Source: Phlegmacium glaucopus (Eukaryota > Basidiomycota > Agaricomycetes > Agaricales > Cortinariaceae). From it: a DNA stretch of 64,000 nt. Shown here piece by piece: positions 58,038 through 64,000 of the stretch. Position numbers and translations under genes: made by a program. The DNA lies in assembly GCA_015039465.1 (NCBI GenBank), contig MU130211.1:62001-126000 (forward strand), written 5' to 3'. The notes under the pieces were generated by a model. The model was given only the letters and a program-made list of their open reading frames with translations, was not told where the DNA came from and did no database searches. Position 1 is the first letter of the stretch. Each line of letters starts with the position of its first letter.

Positions 58038-58662
58038 AGAGTCATGGGTGTTTACAGTTCACAGAACTTGCTGCATCACCTAAAATTCAATCATACCTTA
58101 GATGCCTTTAATGCAGTTTTTTTTTGTGAACATATGTTTTCTAATATTTTCGGTGGAAGACATGATTGTTTTATTAGTTTTCCATGATACAAACACTATG
58201 CCATACATCAGGAAAACTTAAACACCTAGTGTATCTTTGGTGTTTTTGTCTTTTTAAAATCTGTCTTTTATTGTCTTCATCTTTGCGAAATCCATCTTTG
58301 GCTTTGGAAGGCTATCTTTGGCTTTGATGGTTGGTCTCTGATATCTTTCACACCCCAAAGACTCTTATTTGTCTTTGGCATCCCCGTCAGAAGAAAAGGA
58401 CTGTCCAACTTGGATTTAGTTATTTATTATAAACCAAGATTATCCAAAATGCTATTTCATGTGCATGGTGGTCTATTATACTTGTTTACATAAAAAGAAT
58501 GAGGGAGGGATGAGCTAGCCTGAAGAAAATAGTGAGTGTTGGTACATTTTCCACATTCCGCTACCCCCTTGGCAATTAGCCTTTAGGCATATTTTGTCTT
58601 CTCTTCTTCAAATTTTGGATACCCAGTACTATGTCGGAAAACTGAGAAATAAGCCGAGAAGC
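58038..58662. other. Spacer between the repeat block and the last gene
   Basis: This stretch has CTTTGG-rich words at 58220-58400 and no ORF or clear element ends. It includes the likely promoter-proximal region of the following gene. Confidence 0.35.
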
Positions 58663-58669
58663 TATAAAA
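58663..58669 (+). promoter_or_regulatory. TATA-like box upstream of the 1163-residue gene
   Basis: TATAAAA lies 122 bp before the ATG at 58791, a plausible distance if the 5' leader is about 90 nt. It is a sequence match only. Confidence 0.4.
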
Positions 58670-58790
58670 CAGCACAGATCTTGAGTGTCCGTACAGGCTA
58701 TAGGCGTTAAGCGTACCGGCAATCACGAGTGTCTATATGTACATGCACCGGTTGCTATGACATTTGTGTTCTTGTTCATCGTCTTTATCT

Positions 58791-61700
58791 ATGAAAAGGC
58801 GACCATCTCTCGCTTCACCGCTACCTCCAACACCCATCGTGCCATCGACACCGCTTCCGAGAGCCAATCCATCCGTAATACAATCTCACAGTCACTATCA
58901 ACTTCCAGCATATGAACGACCAAGTACTGCTTCTAGTGCTAATCCACCCAGTACACGTGCCTTCATGAAGCGATTAATGGCAAAACCTGCTCCACCTTTG
59001 TCTACTTCTCACATGAACAATCAAATTAACGACGAAACACGAAATACATGCTGTCAAGACCAAGACCTAGTACAGGAAATATGTCTACCACCATCCTCAG
59101 ATTCCCTACTATTCCCACCTCAATCACCTAACGAATTTTATAAATCAATACGTGCTCTCGACCTCGTGGGTCAAATCGACATCTCCATGTCCCCTATTCC
59201 TACCACCACCCATTATCCAGACGTTCTGGAATGCCAAGAACCTCATCTAGATCCAGATCAAATACTCAACGATCTTCCTTCTACTCACAAAAAACAACGA
59301 AACGTACTTCGTCGGAGACCAAGCGCTAATGTCAAGAACACTACTGCATCGCCGTCAAATACTACATCTCATCCTTCCTTTGGTACACCTTTCTCGCCTC
59401 ATTTTTTTGTACCTTTACTCATTCGTCCCATAGACACATCTCCCATTGGTCGACAGACCTCGATACATGGCCGTAGATCTATAGACGTGGTAAACCCAAC
59501 CTCAACAACCACTTTGATTACCCTACATCCTCCACCCCTCCGCTTTCCCCGTCATAGTCAGACTAAATCTTCACCTTCCACACGTCCTTCAACACCCAAT
59601 CCCCCAATACCCTTCATCCAACCAAACGAAATCCAATCTCCTAAAAAAAAAGAGTCACCTAACAACACAGCACCACCCAACGATCCAATTCCACCTATCA
59701 GCTCACACCCATACGGCGGAATCGAGGGATTAGGCGCAGCACCTTATTACACAGTTTTCGGCGATACCTCTGGTCGACTGGTAGCTCCTGGCGGTCCTGA
59801 GCATGCATTTTGGGACACCGCTGCAGGTGGTGTGGGCAATGGTCACTCGGTATCCAGAGACCAGGGCGAGGATGGCGGTGGTGGTGGTGCTACTGTCGGT
59901 GGTGGTTTAACCAAAGTCTTGACTCGAACCGTTTCTGGTAAACTGAAAAAACGCGACTCCAACCATCAAGTTCGATCCAACCCCAGTTACCAGGAGTTGA
60001 GCAGGTCATCAGTCGATAACGGTGGGGGTATAGTTGGAGATGATCGTCATAAGCTACCTGATTCACCTCCTGGTGGTAAGGGTGCTGGTGCTATCAGTGG
60101 AGGCAGCGGTGACAGTCCGAGCAGACGCTTTTGGAAGCTGGTGAAAAAAATCAGCGTCGGTGGTCTTCGTGAAAAATATCAAACAGATTCTGACGATCCT
60201 CCTCCTCCCGTTCCGCCTCTCCAAAATCAACATCGTACACTTCATAATTCACGCTCTAGTGATGCCTCGCTGACACAACCTAGAGGGGCCAGTGTTGCTA
60301 GTGGTGCATCTATTTCTAGGTCTTCCTCGTCGCCTATGCCGCCTTTGGGAAAGGTGTACAAGACACCACCTCTTCCTTCCACTCCTCCTTCAACTTCAGC
60401 TCACCAGCCTAAAACCCCTCATTCCGCACCTCATCCCTCTTCATCTCTACCCACTACTACTGGTCCGCGTCCGAGTACAACAACTTGCTCATCCTCACAC
60501 TCCTCCGACGTAGCATCTTCTCGATTTTGCAATCCTACGCAATCAGCTCGTTCATCAACTTCTTCGCTTGGTGAGGAGGCGATACCACTTCCTCCATTAC
60601 CTAAAACTTCGATTTCCGCTACTACCAATGGCAAAACGAGTGGAGCCAAGCGGAATGACGTTAGTGCCAGCCGTAAACTCCAACAACACATCATACCACC
60701 TAGTGAACTCATCCGAGATCATTCTACCTCTAATGTCCACACCACTTCCTCAACCGCCTCCAACACCAACATCCGTTCCCCAACAACCATGTCAATACCG
60801 ATCCCAATCCAGTCCCCATCATCTATGGAAGACGATTGGACAATTGTCAGATCTCCCTCTGTCGAATTGGAAGCTTTATTGTTACCTCCGCCTCCTAGAC
60901 GATTGGCGTTGGGATTGAAAAGTGTAGGTGTTGGTCACAAGGCGAGAGGTCAGAGCAAAATGGGTGTGATACCGGCGTCAGAGATGTTACAGATGGTCGA
61001 TAAGTCTCCTGAAATCGTAGACGATAGGAAGAATCAAGATGCTTCGTCAACACTTTCGGATAGAGGAAAGAAGGCGGAGGAGGAGAAACCTACCAGCACC
61101 AGCACCAGCACCAGCACCAGCACCAAACAAGAGCAAGAAAAAGACCTGTTGGAAAAGAAACAGTCCCATTCAGCCTCGAATGATGGTTTCGACCGACCTC
61201 CGTCACCTATCATACCTTCTTTCTCAACTTCATCGGCTATAAACTCATTCCCCGCCAGAAGGTCCTTGTCTACTAGTAATTGCAGGAGTTCTGAGGGTAG
61301 TGGTGTCTCTCCAATGACCGATAGGCTCATGCCTCCACCATCTCCCCGACCCCAAAGTCCTCAACGTCCCGAGTCACGCGCTGCGTTTGGACGTGTTCGA
61401 CAGCGTCTGTTTGGAACCAACGATGACGAAGAGGACGATGAATGCCTAAATCTACTTCCTTCCAGTCGGAAATCGGAAATTCAAATCGCTCATCTTAGAG
61501 CGCTCTATTCTCCCTACGAGAATCTCGGTCAGCAACAGCGACAGCAAGTACAACCTCGTAGACATCATCGTCATTCATCTGGCAACACCAACACATCCGC
61601 TACCACTATTGCCAAATCCAGATTTACGCACGCTGCTGCTACTTCCTCTATATCCACACCCACGTCTCCTACCATCACATTCCATCCACATAGACGATCA

Positions 61701-62282
61701 ATCTCAGTTAATACCTCACAATCACCGGTCTTAAGTTCAGAGTTATTTGCATCTGCTAGTCCTCCTTCGTCTCTACCTTCGCCTCTATCTCCATCGCCTC
61801 CTGTCCCACGATCGCCGCAGCCTTTACCTTCCCCATCATTAACAGTGGTATCAGCACCCCGGGTGGCACCACTACCACTACCACTACCACCAGTCCCAGT
61901 CCCATCACCAACTCGGAATATGGGCCATCGTAACCGTTCATCTTCAAACATTCGTGCCGGGTTTTCGAGCAAAAAGTTGACAGAAGTTTTATTTCCTTCT
62001 TCTTCGCCGTCAGCGTCTCCTGCTTCTCGATCGCGTCGTCCGTCATCTGCGTCAGGTCATCGTACGATGGGTACTTTCATGAGTAGGAGCATCAGTATTG
62101 GTGCCGGCCACCAATCCAACGTTAACTCGAAGACTCCTTCCATCCCCCCCTCTCCACGCCCTCCTCTAACTGATCAAGAAAAGGCGGACAAATGGAACGA
62201 CTTGTTAGCTAGGAGCGCACGTGCGGGTGGTACGTTGCATCTAGCTGCTGGGACTCGGTTGCTAGGTTCCGACACTATATGA
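58791..62282 (+). CDS. Large Ser/Pro-rich disordered protein of unknown function (1163 aa)
   Basis: The first ATG of the long frame is at 58791 (MKRRPSLASPLPPTP). The frame runs without intron to TGA at 62280-62282. Most of the protein is low complexity with many SP/TP sites and poly-Ser. Probable conserved islands are a Gly-rich part with GLGAAPYYTVFGDTSGRLVAP (core only), RRFWKLVKKISVGGLREKY, MEDDWTIVRSPSVELEALL, and the C-terminus KWNDLLARSARAGGTLHL. The abundance of SP/TP sites suggests regulation by proline-directed kinases, as an inference. I cannot name the family. It resembles in style the 890-residue protein at the start of the window and is typical of basidiomycete-specific regulators or polarity scaffolds. 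Confidence 0.8.
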   Translation: MKRRPSLASPLPPTPIVPSTPLPRANPSVIQSHSHYQLPAYERPSTASSANPPSTRAFMKRLMAKPAPPLSTSHMNNQINDETRNTCCQDQDLVQEICLPPSSDSLLFPPQSPNEFYKSIRALDLVGQIDISMSPIPTTTHYPDVLECQEPHLDPDQILNDLPSTHKKQRNVLRRRPSANVKNTTASPSNTTSHPSFGTPFSPHFFVPLLIRPIDTSPIGRQTSIHGRRSIDVVNPTSTTTLITLHPPPLRFPRHSQTKSSPSTRPSTPNPPIPFIQPNEIQSPKKKESPNNTAPPNDPIPPISSHPYGGIEGLGAAPYYTVFGDTSGRLVAPGGPEHAFWDTAAGGVGNGHSVSRDQGEDGGGGGATVGGGLTKVLTRTVSGKLKKRDSNHQVRSNPSYQELSRSSVDNGGGIVGDDRHKLPDSPPGGKGAGAISGGSGDSPSRRFWKLVKKISVGGLREKYQTDSDDPPPPVPPLQNQHRTLHNSRSSDASLTQPRGASVASGASISRSSSSPMPPLGKVYKTPPLPSTPPSTSAHQPKTPHSAPHPSSSLPTTTGPRPSTTTCSSSHSSDVASSRFCNPTQSARSSTSSLGEEAIPLPPLPKTSISATTNGKTSGAKRNDVSASRKLQQHIIPPSELIRDHSTSNVHTTSSTASNTNIRSPTTMSIPIPIQSPSSMEDDWTIVRSPSVELEALLLPPPPRRLALGLKSVGVGHKARGQSKMGVIPASEMLQMVDKSPEIVDDRKNQDASSTLSDRGKKAEEEKPTSTSTSTSTSTKQEQEKDLLEKKQSHSASNDGFDRPPSPIIPSFSTSSAINSFPARRSLSTSNCRSSEGSGVSPMTDRLMPPPSPRPQSPQRPESRAAFGRVRQRLFGTNDDEEDDECLNLLPSSRKSEIQIAHLRALYSPYENLGQQQRQQVQPRRHHRHSSGNTNTSATTIAKSRFTHAAATSSISTPTSPTITFHPHRRSISVNTSQSPVLSSELFASASPPSSLPSPLSPSPPVPRSPQPLPSPSLTVVSAPRVAPLPLPLPPVPVPSPTRNMGHRNRSSSNIRAGFSSKKLTEVLFPSSSPSASPASRSRRPSSASGHRTMGTFMSRSISIGAGHQSNVNSKTPSIPPSPRPPLTDQEKADKWNDLLARSARAGGTLHLAAGTRLLGSDTI

Positions 62283-64000
62283 AACGAGGGATAAGAACAG
62301 GGATGGATGGGATGGGATGGGATGGTGCCCCACTTTTAGGTTGGTAGGGAACGGTGTATCTACCACAAGCTGGAATCCGCTGCCCGTGGGCTAGCATGAG
62401 ATGAGATTTGCATTGGATTATATTGGGGGGGTGATGGATATTGCTCCGTGCGTAGATTTCCCTTCTTCGCTTCCTCACTTTCTCCTTTTCTCTTTGCTAT
62501 TGTTCTTCTTTCCCTCCCTTTCTTCTTTAATTAAGATGTTTTTTAATGTCTCTTTTGTTTCACATAGTGGTTTCGGCCTACGCCGTCAGTTATCTCCTAC
62601 ACGTCACCACCACTACTACCGCCACCCCCGACACATCTCTCTCTCCGATCTGTACATGGACGTTCATAAATCCATTTTCGTTTGGTCTCTGATGTTCGTT
62701 CATTTCCTCTAATACATCGAGATGTGACCCTTGACTGATTGAACTTCTTTCCTTGTGTTATCTAGTGCTTTTTCGGCCCACTCACCGACTTGAATCTATA
62801 CAGTCATTTACCTATCTTTGATGATCCATCACATCTCTCAATTGACGAATAACGAAAAATGACGGCACTCCTCACCCTGTCCACTTTTATCCTATCCTGC
62901 AATTCTCTAATCCCCCGCTCCATTTCACGTACCAGAAAACGTCGACCCATGTTCTGTACTTTTTTTCCCCCCCAATTCCAACGTTATCACGATTGCATAT
63001 GATTGAATTTCCTCACTAGCTAGCTACAAGAGGGATTCAGATTACTTTTTTCACGACCCTTTATGTATACAATACCTACTTTCCTACTTATTTTACATTC
63101 CACCCTTTCTGTTATTTTTTAAAAAACCATTGTATATGGTCCTTTCTCTCCCCTCTCTTTAATGATATATCATTTGGATTGGATTTAAAATCGATCTCTA
63201 TTAATTGCTGCGTACTGATTACGACTTTGTGGTGTACTATATCGCCGACTGCAAACTCAATTCAAACGTTTGCTATGATAACCCTGACGATGTCCCAACT
63301 CCGTAGCTCTATAATTGACCACTCCAATTATAGAACAAAATATAACTACTCGTTGTAGGTCTTTACCGTTATAATAAGAAGTATAGGGTATTGCCAGTGA
63401 CCGCAGTACTGAGGGAATACTATACGAAATATATGTATGGTAAAAAATCCTCTCCATACTCGGAGAGTAACGGTCATAGATAAAGTCATACCGGGTGATC
63501 AGGAGGTGAAAAATAGACATGAGGAATAGGAGTGATAAGAATGATAACACATAATCGATATGACATACAACACCAGGTCAACTTTCTATGACAGTAGTAA
63601 TACAGGCAAAATGCAGGTGGGTTTGGATACGAAGCGGAGCCGGCACCATTTCAAATGATCCGTAATTTGTTTCTCCGACTGAGGTCGACATCGTCAATGG
63701 TTCCAACCCCGCGACTCAGACCTGAACCTCGCCACATCATCGTACGAGTATCGCTCACTGCTCACTGAAAATTTCCTTCTAATGATGCTTCATAGTAAAG
63801 CTTGGTTACTCCTGTCTTGCTTGCTGCATTACTAGCCCGTTCGAATAACCTACCTGCAACTGGGAATATCTGCGGTTCTGTGGTTCCCCGGAAATTATCA
63901 CGTTACCGTGGCCCACAATGCTATTCGTGAGGGTCCGCCTACCCCAAGCTTCGAGTTGTCTACCCTCTCTGCAATATCTGATATACGTTTTACATAATTG
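62283..64000. other. 3' region and intergenic DNA
   Basis: After the stop codon a GATGG run (62304-62324) and a T/C-rich stretch (62450-62540) are visible. Further on there are only short frames on both strands and no repeat pair or RNA gene that I can support. The next gene is presumably outside the window. Confidence 0.4.

Noticed and set aside
62304..62324. GATGG run as a functional repeat
   Set aside because: It is only four or five units in a 3' region and common by slippage.

Overview
The window looks like nuclear DNA of a filamentous basidiomycete, most likely an Agaricomycete; the species cannot be named. Reasons: short GT-AG introns of about 40-100 nt, several of which can be placed so that known domains read through; a Mug135-like gene; a Zn2Cys6 regulator; and many small TIR elements, solo LTRs and transposon-associated ORFs of the Agaricomycete kind.

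Layout. 1-9.8 kb is a compact gene island: the 3' end of a JEN1-type carboxylate transporter (+), an 890-residue disordered protein (-), a five-exon Mug135-like gene (+), a membrane-anchored hypothetical protein (+) and a Zn2Cys6 transcription factor (-). 9.8-16.5 kb holds no convincing gene but carries a 725-bp TIR element. 16.5-19.5 kb has a convergent pair: a seven-exon coiled-coil protein (+) and a TRIP4/Rqt4-type C2HC5 zinc-finger protein (-). 19.7-58.0 kb is an AT-rich, repeat-dominated block with nested TIR elements, satellites, at least three LTR families and decayed transposon-type genes. From 58.8 kb host sequence resumes with a 1163-residue Ser/Pro-rich protein (+), followed by 1.7 kb without a gene.

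Two units inside the repeat block stand out. (1) A block of about 10 kb (26.6-36.5 kb) is flanked by inverted repeats and encodes what appears to be an intact nine-exon, 774-residue protein ending in a Ulp1/C48 protease domain with a full catalytic tetrad. Next to it, on the same strand, lies a long multi-exon gene with a Glu-rich repeat that is broken by frameshifts and by a TIR element. (2) A 3.3-kb LTR element (54.15-57.48 kb) has two LTRs that look identical and a perfect 5-bp target-site duplication, but no visible reverse transcriptase, integrase or protease. It encodes basic, proline-rich proteins and is itself interrupted by a 629-bp hAT-like element with a perfect 8-bp duplication.

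Target-site duplications were read directly for most insertions: 8 bp (or 8-9 bp) for TIR elements and 5 bp for LTRs. This gives an order of events at several nested sites. Degenerate remains include a hAT transposase N-terminus, a gag-like ORF and two multi-exon Agaricomycete families, one of which may be a TET/JBP-associated type. No CRISPR array, rRNA or intact tRNA gene was seen.
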